From assembly GCF_003590095.1 (NCBI RefSeq), contig NC_039480.1, positions 18,019,328-18,083,327 of the forward strand: a stretch of 64,000 nt of DNA. The letters are read 5' to 3'. This document shows positions 24,045 to 36,569 of the stretch, piece by piece. The notes under the pieces are model-generated. The model had not been told where the DNA came from, did not search any database, and saw only the letters and a program-made list of their open reading frames with translations. Made by a program: the position numbers and the translations under genes. Position 1 is the stretch's first letter. Each line of letters starts with the position of its first letter. Origin of the DNA: Trichoplusia ni (Eukaryota > Arthropoda > Insecta > Lepidoptera > Noctuidae).

Positions 24045-27000
24045 TCGTGCATTCAAATATTTCCAAACATCGGTTGTATAGGTTGAAAATCAAACATAAC
24101 ATAATTACAAATTACAATTTAGTTGTTTATTTTTGACGTACTACCAATTAAAATCGTTTTACAAAACGTTTTCAGTAAATGTAAGTACATACTTACAAGC
24201 TTTGTTATAAAATTCCGGACAATAATTATGACGAATTAATTCGTGCCATGCAATTAGGCGTTATCCAAAATCACAATGGCCGAAATATGTTTATTTAATT
24301 ACGAATAACACGAACCATAAATATTTTTACAGAGTTTCCATCAAAACCAGTGATGTTAATAAAAAAGGTTTTTAATAATTAAAAGAGAGCTTTTTTTGCC
24401 TGTAATACGGTATTAAAATAACCACATGTAACAGATTTATTTATTGTGAGAGTAATGAGGGCCTAGGCATCGCATTAGAATAGAATAATAAAATTAATTT
24501 ATATTTTGCACAGATCTCTTCCCTTATAGGGGGGGGGGGGTTGAGCAATGATCTCCACGTAGCTCACTGCGAGTTGGCGATTATAGATTCAAATATTTGG
24601 AAACCTCACACTATTTTCCTTCACAAGTGACATGACTTTGACTTGTCAGTTCAATAAATTCAAGTGATTGTACTGCTTAACGAATGAACATCGATACATA
24701 GCGAAATATATGTAGATCGTAAGCTGTAAATGTCAAAGATTTGATAAAGCTACGAGTCCAAAGAGGAGTTTAAATTTATAAAATTCAGGGTGGCCATTTC
24801 TTTTCCGTTATTTCATCACACCGATGAAATTGCGTTTTTGAAGATAAAAAAGCTATCTGTCTTTTGATGGTGATTAAATTTTGTTTAATGTCCTTCGTTC
24901 ATTTACAATTTCTTACAAGGTTGTGTTGTATTTTTTTTGAACCCATGCCAAAAAGCCGTGGCTTTCCTTAATATACTTAACTCACATTAAAATTATATCC
25001 GTATATTCCTGGCAAACCACAGCATTCGCCTTCTGTGCAATCACTTAGCCACGTTTCGAATTGGGTCACCATTTTGACACTTCCAATTTAAAATATTGCG
25101 CTATGAACGTAAATTCTGGAATCCAACTGACTTGATGAAGTGCAACGCCAACCGATCGGGTCTGTTCCAAACTTCTAGAAAGCCGTAAAGTATTGGAAGT
25201 GTTTTTATATTGAAAACAGACAGTAGTTTTTTCCTTTCAAAAATAAACAATTTCTGGAAAACCACCTATACTGACGATGTAGTATGGTAATAATACCTAT
25301 GTATGTACACATTTTATCAACCACTAACATTGCGGAACACATTCATAATCTCTAAATTTTCCAATATCACCAAATCAGCACCCAGAAACGGTAACAGCTC
25401 ATAAGCATCCCTAAGGGTAGAAGCCGGTAAACATTTTGATCCACGCAGCAATTCTCAACGTCCAACGTTGATCGTGAACGTCAGCGAATACAGTTTGGCA
25501 AACATTACAAGCTTATCAACTGTGGATGCGAATGTAGAATGAATTTCCCCGCTCATGTATACGCGGTCTACTTATTGCTGCACGATTCGAATATCGAGAT
25601 TAAGGACTCCTTCGATTTGCGTCGCGGAGTCTAATCGAAATTCTATGTTTAAATGGAAGCTATACGTCACGCTTGCAATTTTGAATTCCGTATTATGGGG
25701 AAGTTTTATACCTCCTGAAGATGTTTTCGTTCCCTTCTTTAATATTGCTTGGATATTTTGTAGGTGCTTATTTGTTTTATTTAGGTTTATTTGATGCAGT
25801 ACTGAAATTGATATGATATAAAACTCAAATATTGTGAGGAAAACTTAAAAAATATATTGGAATTTACAATAAAAAATAAATAGAAAACCAATATTTTTTT
25901 ATTCATACCAATTAAACCAATTCGTATTTCCGATGAAAGCTTAGTTTATGCACGAGGATTAAAATCCTATAATTCCCAAAACTAGGCAAAAATTGTATTC
26001 CAAATTTATTGATTTTGGGTATGGTTATGATAGAGGAAAATATAGAATATTTAGGGATAATGTTCATTGGGGGATTTAAGGCAAAAGGAAAACGTCAGGG
26101 AAATGGAATGATTCTGATCGTATCATGTTATGTGTTCTTTTCTGTATTTGTTCAGCTACCTGCCTACAAATATATTTAGCTGACGTATCTTTAGATCTAA
26201 ATATGTAATTAGTAATGTTGTACTGTTCGCATTGCTACATTATACATTACTTTTACTAAAGTTTATAAGTCAGAATCTACAGAAAATAAACATAAAAATC
26301 TTGTAAGTATAAAAGCCTTCATCATTTGCAGAAGTCCAATGGTTGCAGATTTAAGCCACTCGTAAGCCTCCGACGAATTTTGAAACACCTTTGAGAACTT
26401 CTCTGGTGTGCCTCATGATTTTTCCCATAGCGGTTTCAGAAATCCTTTTTTTTAAATACACATGAAAAAAGACATGAATGTGCAGTGTGTTGACTTGGCA
26501 GTCCAACGATCATCAATGAATTAATTTGGTCCACTCATCGAAGTTTTGCCATAACACCCCTTCAGTCAGTCTTGAGTATCTAGTCCGAGCCAGTACCAAA
26601 TTTAAACTCAATAAGTTCTGAAATATATTTCTTGAATATTTGATATTTGATTGACACAGACCGACCTCCTTAGAGAGCTAACAACAATGCTAAAATCCCT
26701 TCAAAGCCAAACAAACTTTTGTCCTTATCGAAAGAAATCTCTCTATTTACTTCTGCCTATCACTGTACGGTATAGTCGTAATAATCCACACTTTTTCTCC
26801 CATTTCCATTCCGTTAAATGTTTGAAGCCAGGAGTCGGGTGTAAATGTCACCCGTTAACATTTTTATTCAAATAGCTAAAAGGATTTTTATGTTTTGCAC
26901 ACAACTATAATGTGTGCAATACTCACTACTTTAATACTTCATTCTACGTGTTTTAGCATATTAATGTGGTTGATGCTATGTGAAATATTTATATGTGATA

Positions 27001-29350
27001 CCTGTTTAAGTGTTTACGTAATTCAACCTAATATTGGTCATAAGAGGGTGTTATTATTGCTAAGTGCTGTTGGTGTTTCACTACAGGGCAAAAACTGACT
27101 TCCGCAGTTCCATCTGTCTCTATTAATGGCAATTTTGAGTCGTTCTCCACCAAAGAAGTCAAGTTTCTCCATGATTCATCTTTTTCTAGAGCTGCCCGCA
27201 CAATTATATTACCATGCACAGGCTAAAATTACGGTTTCATTTGGAATGTGCACATCGATTTTTTTTTAAACTTTACCTCATTTCAAATTACTCTAAATGT
27301 AAGGGAGAAACCACTAACTTGACTCGTCGGACATTTGAAAGAATTCTTTTTAAACACTTATAAAAATGTTTTTCTTTCTACGAGGGATAAAAATCATATT
27401 TTTTTATGACTTTCAAATATGAAAGTGAAGAGTCAATTTGAGATCACCCCTTCTAAATTGTCCATAACAGCAAAAACCTTCATTCCTTTTACTCTCAAAT
27501 GTTATAAAGATATATTTATCTTTTGATTAAACTCTGTTGAGCATTGTCCGCGGTAATCCGGGTTTTGCCCGGCAATCTTAGCTTTGTTACTTTTGTCAGA
27601 CAAATTTGCCATTGCCGGGGCTCAAATGGACTTGATGCGAGGTATTTTAAGGTCAAGACTGTTATTTATAGTATGCGTGGATAAAATGATGCTGTGGTAC
27701 AGACATTTTTAGAAAAGAACGAGGAGCTCGGAATGAATTACACAGAAATTTTTCTTTGTATTTAATTGAGAGGAAAATTCCTCAAATAAATGGTTTAAGA
27801 TGCAGTCTAGGAAAGTGCAAGCAATATACGAAGTTAGATGCAAATATTAGTAATATTCTAAAACTGGTAGCAAAAATATTTGGACCATTCCACATGTTTG
27901 CTACTATGAGTCATTGTTAAGGTTCTGTTCATTACTTCTCGTTTAGATACGAGAATAGACTTTGACCTATCTGAAGATCTGTGAACTAAAAGCATTAATA
28001 TTTCTTTATAAATAATCCAATATTATTCAATATATACCTGCGTAGCAACAAAAGCCATCGTTTACATGATTGAAACTAAAAAGAAGAAGCTTAACGTTTC
28101 CTTTATCAAAGAAACAAATCATAATAATATTCGAGTCCCACGTGAAGGGAATAAAGGTATTTTATGAGCCCTTAGGCAGCAAAAGAGAGGATAACACGGA
28201 AAGGGTAATAGGTACTTGTGTGAAACTGTTTTGATGTCCCGAAGTAAGGTTGTTGAGCAAGGAAACTGATAAATGTTTATTACAATAGACAGACATTTTA
28301 CGAGAATGCTTATAGTTACATGGTCCTACTTGAAATGGGTTAAAAAGAGTTTAAGTTGACTATTATTATATTTACATGTAGGTATGTGGTTATTATACCT
28401 ACTTATGTAAATCATAAGATAATCATTAAAAGTTTATTAGTATTAACAATTTCGTTGGATTAAAATGTGTTTAACGTGTCAGAATGGAATTATTTCAGTG
28501 AGAGATTCTGATACTTTTGAGATCTCCTTAACCAAAGATTAAAAACGGATCCATTGGCACGGAGTGCTTGGTACAGTCCATAACTTAATTGGTGGCAACA
28601 TTTTAGCGACTTTTTCTTAAGTTTTTTTTGCGTGGAATTCTTAGCGTCGCGAGAGCACTCGCTCTTCACTAGTTCTTCTAGCTAGGCTTTACAGAAAAAG
28701 AAGATAATTGATTTTGTTGAATTGCTTTTATTATTGATTCATGTTTCAGTTGAGATCAGTAAAGACATCAAACAAGCTCAAGCATGATGGGATTGTTTTG
28801 TTTCCTAAAAGCGTTATTTTTGCCTATTTTTCTTAAGACAGGTTCGAATGTAAGTGGGAGGAAAAATGTTTTTTCAGTCTACAATAATATTTTACTTAAA
28901 TATTCATATCGTATTTACATAAAAAACTTTCCCAAATTAAATCCTGAAATCTGAGAGGTTTTATAAAATCAAATCTCAAATCACAATTACTTTCCACGTG
29001 GTTGAAAACATCCAGATATTTTTAATTTTTCCCAAAAAAATATCTCGAATTATCCGTAGGGTTTGCTAAAAAAGTAACGTACGAACGCCTTTAAAATTAA
29101 AATGGCGCCTTAATTAGCACATACATTGCTGGGAGCTGGCGTATATTTTTTAATTAAGCGTAATTTACATACTGTGAGTTACTGAGTCTGTAATTTTAGA
29201 CGTTTAAACCTTAGGCTTTGTAATTGTAATGTTAAGTTGTGGTTGTAATAATTTGATTCAGGTTCAGATTGAAAAACAATGGAACTGTATTTTAAGCACG
29301 ATTTGATACTGTTAACGATATTCGAATTAAGTTTTCTTAAAGGCTTTCTT
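24045..29350. other. AT-rich intronic stretch, no gene seen
   Basis: A run of 12 G lies at 24529-24540. A GAATTAATTC palindrome sits in a conserved-looking AT patch near 24230. A CCGGG-rich inverted pair (TTGCCCGGCAAT and ATTGCCGGGGC) lies at about 27560-27625. None could be assigned to a gene. Confidence 0.35.
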
Positions 29351-29353
29351 ATT

Positions 29354-29462
29354 AAATGATGTAACGGTTTACTTACGCGTATTTATCGGGGGTCCCCGAC
29401 TAGTTTCTGACCCAACCGGAGTCCTTAATTATGAGCTGACGCGGCGGGATCGCGAGTTATTA
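29354..29462 (-). repeat. Family A element with hammerhead-like fold
   Basis: The left end AAATGATGTAACGGTTTACT is the inverse of the terminus at 40124. The minus strand reads AAGGACTCCGGTTGGGTC, AGAAACTAGTCGGGG, then CCCCGATAAATACGCG. See the family A finding for the fold. Confidence 0.6.
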
Positions 29463-29529
29463 TAAAAAAAAAACTATCTTGTCGCAAAAAAACTTTATTT
29501 TTACCAATAGCCAGACCCTACAAATGTAT

Positions 29530-29617
29530 CATCATCATCATCATCATCCACAGCCTTTATCTTCCCACTGCTGGGCATAGGCCTCCCCTTTTTCGTGCCA
29601 ATTTCTACGGTCCTGTG
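29530..29617 (-). mobile_element. 5'-truncated LINE tail with 9-bp target duplication
   Basis: On the minus strand it ends in repeated GAT units. The body, read on plus, is CCACTGCTGGGCATAGGCCT, a very common lepidopteran LINE 3' end. CAAATGTAT flanks it exactly on both sides (29521-29529 and 29618-29626). Confidence 0.75.
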
Positions 29618-30177
29618 CAAATGTATGGTGCATTTCAATTCATACCTAAAAATGAATCTCTTGAGATTATAAAATCAAGTCAATCAGCCGTGTCATGATT
29701 GTTTCTTTAAAATCTTTACAACCATCTCAAACCTAAGCCCATCTCGACATTGAATCTCGTAACCATGGCAACGCAAACCAAGTACCCTTGAGGTCAAGAC
29801 CTCTGGGCCTCGTAAATAATGGTGCCATTGTAAAATGAGCGGAAAAGGGTTCCGAGACCTCCCATTCAAGTAAAAACGGCATTGTAGTTAGCAATTTGAG
29901 TGAAAGAACAGTCAATACAATCTTTTTATGTGTTTTTCTTCAGATTGGAAAAACTTGCTTTAAAAGGCACGTTAAGTTGTGCGAAAATTGACAGTTAAAA
30001 ACTCTACAGTTTGATATTTCTCCGCTAAGTGCTAATGGTCCCTTTTATGCCACTGTGGAAGTGAGATGCAGCATTATGTTCAATATTTCTATTTTTACTG
30101 ATATTTTATTTAGTTTCACCTGTCCCTTCGTCTGTAATCTAACTTAGCCAGATTTTATTATACTTCCGAGTTTTCGA

Positions 30178-30330
30178 TTATCATCAGCTCTGAATATCCC
30201 ACTGCCACTGGGTGTTAGCTTCTATCTCTTGCGATTCACATCCAACCTATTCCTGGTATCATATTTTTATCGTCTACCCATTTCATCCTCGGTCTACCGG
30301 GAATTCGCCTTCCAAGCCTTCCGGGTTTCC
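30178..30330 (-). repeat. LINE 3'-region remnant
   Basis: TATCCCACTGCCACTGGGTG, then CCATTTCATCCTCGGTCTAC and GGAATTCGCCTTCC resemble the 3' region of a CR1-like lepidopteran LINE in reverse orientation. No intact frame remains. Confidence 0.45.
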
Positions 30331-30334
30331 GATA

Positions 30335-32120
30335 AAATATGATATTCCGATGCAATAATGCATGCAGAACCTTCTTGCGGGACAATGCAATAAATATCAT
30401 GATATAGAGTTGAACTGATGCTGGAGACTGTTTACATGTGACATTACACTGACGCTGAAGAAATGCTTAACCATTGAACTGACAAGCCAACATCACGTTA
30501 CATATCTAAAATGGATCTTATAACCATGTATTTAAAGTATTTTTTTCTAATACCCTTTAGTATTTTCTAGGCTCTCCGTTCGTTGAGCATACAAACCAGT
30601 TCAAACATATAAAGTAAATGTACGTTAATTGCTTAATTGTTTGATACGTAATACAATCCTTTGAAAGTTTGTTTTAATGGCGTTTATTGATTACCGTCGA
30701 TCGTCTTTTGCTTCATATAATATTCGCGCCGCTCGGCTCCGGAAAACAGCCAGTGTTTGTTTAAGTAATGTAGATTAACTCACTGGGCTTTTAATTGGAA
30801 AATATTTGTTTCAGTTGAAGGGTTTTTTTGTAAACGTGTTTTGTTTCTGGTAGGTGTGTTATTGCACGCCTACGTTGAATCGCGACATTGTTTTTATCAG
30901 AATTAATTCATATTTTAGAACTTTGGCTTTCTTCGTTCACGCGTCATAATAGGCAAAACAGTTGAAGAAATCATAATCAAAATAACTGTTAATTACTTGA
31001 AACAGCACCTATTGAAATTCAAAGTCAAGTACACTTGCTGCGCTATGGTACAAACTCATTAAAAGCAAGCTGTCTTTCCAGTTTGCAAAATTGTTACATG
31101 TCATTTAATTTACAATGATGGTAATGTTTGACTTCAGACTGAGCTGAACTACTTCAGGAAATGGTGGAAGTGTAAACTTTTGTTAAAATTTCCTCCATTT
31201 CAAAATTTATTCCGCCAGGAACCTTAATTATCCGCCGCCACGCCGTCGAACATTATAATTATTTTATAATTTCAAAGGGCGATTATTCGAGGAAATGCAG
31301 CGAGTCCGTGAGCCTATGTCATTCTGTCAATTACAACGAACCTGTCAAATACAGGCGTTGACATTTTAAATGGTTGTACTGAAAATTATGAACGGTAATA
31401 TTTGTTTTATCGGAAAACTTGTTGTAATGGCTTCATTCGTCAAAGCGACCGTAAGCCAATATTTGTTCAAGGAATAAATAATTCTGTTTGATTTAAGAAC
31501 GGTAACGGAAAATATATTTAAGGGAAACTAGTAAGCAGGTAGTGTACCAGAAAACAAAGATCTTTACGTACTTAATGGCATGGAAAATTCTCTGAAACGA
31601 TGACTCTATCACCGTTGTTATACCTTGCTTTGATATGATACTTTTCTTGGTAAAGTTTGTAATTAAATTTAGAGGGCCTGAAACTACCTTTTAATAAATA
31701 ACTGTTGAATTTTGAAAGCTAGACAGTTGTGTACTAATAACAGTTCTAATATTACCTTAGGGATCTATATTGACCTTACACATCGTATCTCTCGCTCGAG
31801 AGTCTATCCCAAAATTAAACTCTTGTTAACAAAATTCAGTCACAGAATCAAATCAACAAAACATTTACGACTTTAATCGAATTAAAGAATCGATTCCTTT
31901 TCCAACTGACATCCATTCTTCACTGTCAATTGTTCAAAACTTGAGAACGCACAAACACTTTTATTTCGTTCTCATATCTATCACTGTCAGCCGGGATGAA
32001 GAGACGAACTGATAACAAATTAAATACCGAGAAATTCATTCCAGTCTTCGACTCACAAATGAATCTGGCAAAGAAGCAAAACATCACAATTAATGCTTTA
32101 CAATAGACTCTTAAAATATG
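30335..32120. other. AT-rich intronic stretch, no gene seen
   Basis: Short GC-richer islands occur near 30725-30760 (TATTCGCGCCGCTCGGCTCC) and 31230-31250 (CCGCCGCCACGCCGTCG). These could be conserved non-coding elements. No exon was identified. Confidence 0.3.
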
Positions 32121-32124
32121 ACTA

Positions 32125-32226
32125 GTGTCGTTGTGAAAGGGAGACTACTACGCGCAATGTAGAGCTCTATCTCGCTTCCACAACTATTCTAGTTTTCAGT
32201 TAACAGCTCGTAGTATAAGGCACTGG
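32125..32226. repeat. Dispersed repeat family B
   Basis: GTGAAAGGGAGACTACTACG, CTATCTCGCTTCCACA and CAGCTCGTAGTATAAGGCAC follow the order of the copies at 12110 and 46890. Confidence 0.4.
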
Positions 32227-33115
32227 ATTTAATGGTTAGAAATCTTCAAGTCAAAGCTAATGAGCTTAAGGATAATGTCGGTGTCGTTTTTTTGTTTGAT
32301 GGTGTGCTAATTATGGCATAAGTCTACAATTGTTCATTCTTATCTCGGTTTTGTATTTAATTCATTTTATTGCATTCCGACTGGAAAGAAGCTACCACAT
32401 TTTTTGATTATTCATTTGTTTATTGACGTCCTAACTTAAATCCGTTATTGTATTAGGATGTATAGACGTTTAACCTATGTTTTTATTGCAAGTGTGCCTC
32501 TGAAATACAGTTTGAAATGTTTTATAGATTGAAAATAGTGACAGCTAATTAAAATCACATTGAAAATTTCGCTGAAACTAGGTAGGATAACGACATAATT
32601 ATAGTTACAGGTGAGTCACCAATTTGTCCAAAAATATTCTGAAATCTAGTACCATTTTGAAAAGCGCAAGCAATTTCAAATTTGTCGTAAACATTGGATG
32701 CTACTCACCGAAGCGAGCGTTACGATAATTGGCACATTAATGGTGCAAGAAGACAGGATGCGAAGCAATAAAACTGGCTATATCCAGTAATATCCAGATG
32801 TATCTAGCTAGCTGTAGCTCGGTAAGGCCGAGTTGCACGAATTTTAGTATCAAATCGATCGTAAAATTTCGGGGTTCAGCATAAAATTGAGACCACCCCA
32901 CGTGAATCTGTAGCGATGTCACGTACCTGGCAGAGAGTTAGCTAGGTGTACATCGATATGCAGAAATATTGCTGACGTAATGATAATTCACGCTTGCACT
33001 AGACGTATATCTAAGTATTTTAGTAGTAGTTCACAAGTCAAGTCCTTTTCTTTGATACTCATATTTGGGTTATTGTGAAATAACATTCACACCATCATTA
33101 TGCAGCGGTGACCAT

Positions 33116-33217
33116 CATCATCGGCCTAGCCTTTTCCCAACTATGTTAGGGTCGGCTTTCAGTCTAACCGGTTTCAGCTGAGTACCAGTGTTTCACAAGG
33201 AGCGACTGCTTATCTGT
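33116..33217 (-). mobile_element. Short LINE tail with 9-bp target duplication
   Basis: The body CCTAGCCTTTTCCCAACTAT and the later GAGTACCAGTGTTTCACAAG match a dispersed lepidopteran 3' end that terminates in GAT units on the minus strand. GGTGACCAT flanks it exactly at 33107-33115 and 33218-33226. Confidence 0.7.
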
Positions 33218-33229
33218 GGTGACCATATT

Positions 33230-35490
33230 ACACTGTTTTTTTTTTCAAACTTTTCCAAAAAAAAAGCTATGGGCTTATTCAACATGCAAACCAAAAATAT
33301 ATCAAAATCAAAAACTGTTGATTCGTTTGATAGCCACGATAACGCTGTCACACACGCACACACCCATAAACACACAAAGACACGTCGAACTTATGAGACT
33401 CCGAAGTTATTACGTCGGGATTGAAAAAAGCAAAGAATATAATTTCGCCATCAACTGTTGTAATTTGGCTTTTGCACGGTACGTAATACACCGCTCCGGT
33501 TAGGTTTTGTTTAGTAATGGAGAGGTTGAACCCCTTTTACAGGTGGGCTTGACTTATCGAGGTATTAAATAGAGCCGGTATGCTTCCGGATTTCTGAAGT
33601 GAATAGAAGACAGCGTAAATATTTTACCTTATGTAATGTTAGACGATTTGTCATTCAAAGTTGCATGATAATTTGCAAATTGATCGCAATTAAGATTGCA
33701 ACACTATGTAATGTCACTCTCTATGAGTATAACACACAATCCATACTTGATAATATCATTGATGAACGGTATAAAATTTTAAGTCACATTTCTAGCTTTT
33801 TTATATTATATCAGTCTGCCTTTTCAGCTGGCTAGAATGGAATCCTCTTAAAGCCTTTCATGAGTTTGTAGCCGTTATTTTAAGCCTGCTACGTGAGGCC
33901 GGCTGCTCTCAAAAGCCGATATAATGCACGATCGTCCGGTTACAATTACGAAGCCAATGCCACATGAACGAATGAGGATTTTTGAAAAACTTTTTGACAA
34001 AAAGGTTTTTTTTTTAATTGCCGAAATTATTTGAGAATTTATTTGTAAAGGTACTTATGGGCAAAATTAATTGAAAATATTATCTCGTCTGGTTTATATT
34101 TTTAATTATCATGAAAGAAAGTACACACAATTTGAAACTTATTTTAAATAAAATATAGAAAAGTTTATGCTAACACACACCACCATAAGAGATGAAAATA
34201 ATAAAAATACACTATATACAAGTCACTAGAATGTTTTAAAGTAATTTTGACTAAATATGGTCAAAAAATATAATTGTATTTTATTCGGTGCAGTTTCAAT
34301 CACACTACATTCAACAAAATTGAAAACTTTTGTTGAAATATTTCAGTATTCACGCATGGCTGAATAGATATTTGTGAGTTTTGCTCAGTTATTCGTGAAG
34401 GAATTCTTCCAAATAGCATCGTCTTCACAATGGAGGCACGGTGTGCAGCGAGCGAGGTCATCAGGTCCCTTTAAAATGTTTGAATAAATTCACTTGTTTC
34501 TTAATGCTTTGGCCGTCGAACTGTCAAGAGAAATACAAACATTTCTGGTATATTTACATTGAAATTCAGGTTTTCTCTGGTGTTGGTATTGATATAGGTA
34601 CATATTTTGAATGTCAATTTATAAATTGATTACATTTTAACAAAGTGTGCAATACGTTACTAATGTTTAAAACACATTAGTAATTAGTAATAATATCACA
34701 TAGGTAAGTAAACTAGCTTTTGGATAGCTTTGGGATTAAAGTTCTCGAAAAGACAATTTAAATTAATCTGAAACTGGTGTTTTTAGACGAATTCTAATGG
34801 CCATCTTCGAGGTTCTACGTCATGTTATGAAATTGCATTATCACGCAATTTATGAAAAATTTCACGCTCGTCACGGAAATATTAAAAAGTGGATCAAATT
34901 AAACTTTAAAAATTTGATTACAGACAGACAGAAAAAATTGAGTACATGCTTGTAATAAATTTTGAAAGGAGTGGATACATGAAGTAATTTTTAATATCAT
35001 ATCACAAATACATACTTTTTCAAGTTAAATCTACCTTTAACTTAAAAAATAAATATAATAGAAGTCGCGCCGTGATCTCCCCTTAAGCTAATGTGAGAGA
35101 CATCAATAGTGAAGGTTTTATAGCCGTGACGGTCTGATGTCCGCATCGGATTGGTTTTTATAGCAGATCTGAATCCTAGTAGTCTTGCATGTCAGAATAT
35201 AATGTTATCTAGACTTGTAAACTGGTGAATAGCCTTCGAATGGTAATGTGGTCGCATAAACTTTAAATCAATGTTGGTTATTTGGGTTTGGTTACTGAGG
35301 GAGTATTGAATCATGTCGTTGTATTTCAATAGTGAATGTCGTAGTTACATCGCTGAACTATGTTTGCATTTGTGAGCATGTGTAGGTAAGTTTGATACCC
35401 GACGTAGGTAAAGTATCTAGAGTGACTTTTTATAAGTTAATTTAGTTTTTAATTATTCTTAAGCACCATTGATATACGGTAACAGAAAAC
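33230..35490. other. AT-rich intronic stretch, no gene seen
   Basis: A CA-rich microsatellite-like run lies near 33350-33380. A GC-richer patch at 33885-33960 is unassigned. No exon was identified. Confidence 0.35.
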
Positions 35491-35502
35491 AGAGTGAGTG
35501 AA

Positions 35503-35706
35503 TTGAAATGAAACTACTTTTACGGATTTTATCGCGGTTTGGATTTTATCGCGGTTTAATTTTAGATTTCAGTTCCCGACGTTTCGACACCTTTGCAGGT
35601 ACCATGGTCTAGAGCAGACTGAGATGACGTTCGTGTTGACAGAAGATGTTGCTCGGTCCGACAAGACATTTATTATGAAGAGATTGATTACATTTATTAT
35701 AATAAC
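35503..35706 (-). mobile_element. 5'-truncated Penelope-like element, minus strand
   Basis: The minus strand carries CGAGCAACATCTTCTGTCAA and later CGAAACGTCGGGAACTGAAA, matching the plus copy at 50712. That copy also encodes the end of a Penelope-type protein. The insert is flanked exactly by GTGAGTGAA (35494-35502 and 35707-35715). Near its 3' end a 17-base unit containing TTTTATCGCGGTTT is tandemly doubled. Confidence 0.7.
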
Positions 35707-36419
35707 GTGAGTGAACCTGGATTCTACGTATTGGAATCTGAAATTGTGAGCTAGCGTGTTTATCAATCAGCCATTCTGTATTGAAACTTTACGTGAAGTT
35801 TGACGTTTCATTGGATTGGTACTCTTAGTTTATAATCTCAGTTGCTTGTAAATATTTTGCATATTTCTGATCCCTCAGTACTTGCAATATAAAGTTATTG
35901 ATCACACGTAATCTCATTTATTGATCGACACTGATACAAAATAATATGACATAAAGCTCCTTGCTTTTATATAAAAAAATACGATTCAGCTTCGGCATTC
36001 TAACTGACAAGTCATTTTGGATTAATTCAACAACATGACAAAAAAATTGTGTCCCATTGATATACATAAATACTTTTCGATACCAATCGTCCTAGAATCC
36101 CCAAATCCATGTGATATTAAGATTTCCTCTCTAGATATAGCAAGCAACAATATGTCAAATAAATGAATCACAGGTTAGGTTTTATATGTCTGGCACATTG
36201 CCAAATATCAGAGGGTATCGTGACTTTTAAACACAGATCTGCAGAATGACCATCTGTCAAGAATAACGTCTGTTTTCGACGAAGATAAACTGTGTTGAAC
36301 ATTTAACTTTATACTCGAGATTTAATGACCTTACTGAAGTGCGAGTGTCAATTACTATTTCCATCTCAGTCTTTAAAAATCTGATAAAGTTTTTAAGTCA
36401 TATGGGTTACTGTCGAGGG

Positions 36420-36562
36420 TTTTTCCCACGTTTTTATTCACTCGCTTTATTGTTTGTTTGTTTGTCGTTCCTCTCGCCGTTTCCGCATTGTTCCGTTCAT
36501 ACTCAATTTTGAGGCACTTTCCGAGAATCTAACAGGCTGAAATCTTCAGGGTAGCTTCAAAC
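36420..36562 (-). repeat. Dispersed repeat family E, longest copy
   Basis: Reverse complement of the 38632 copy, including CCGTTTCCGCATTGTTCCG, AGGCACTTTCCGAGAATCTA and CAGGGTAGCTTCAAACC. Confidence 0.55.
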
Positions 36563-36569
36563 CAGATGA

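Noticed and set aside
24529..24540. Run of 12 G
   Set aside because: A homopolymer run of this size is not informative alone and could be a sequencing or assembly artefact.
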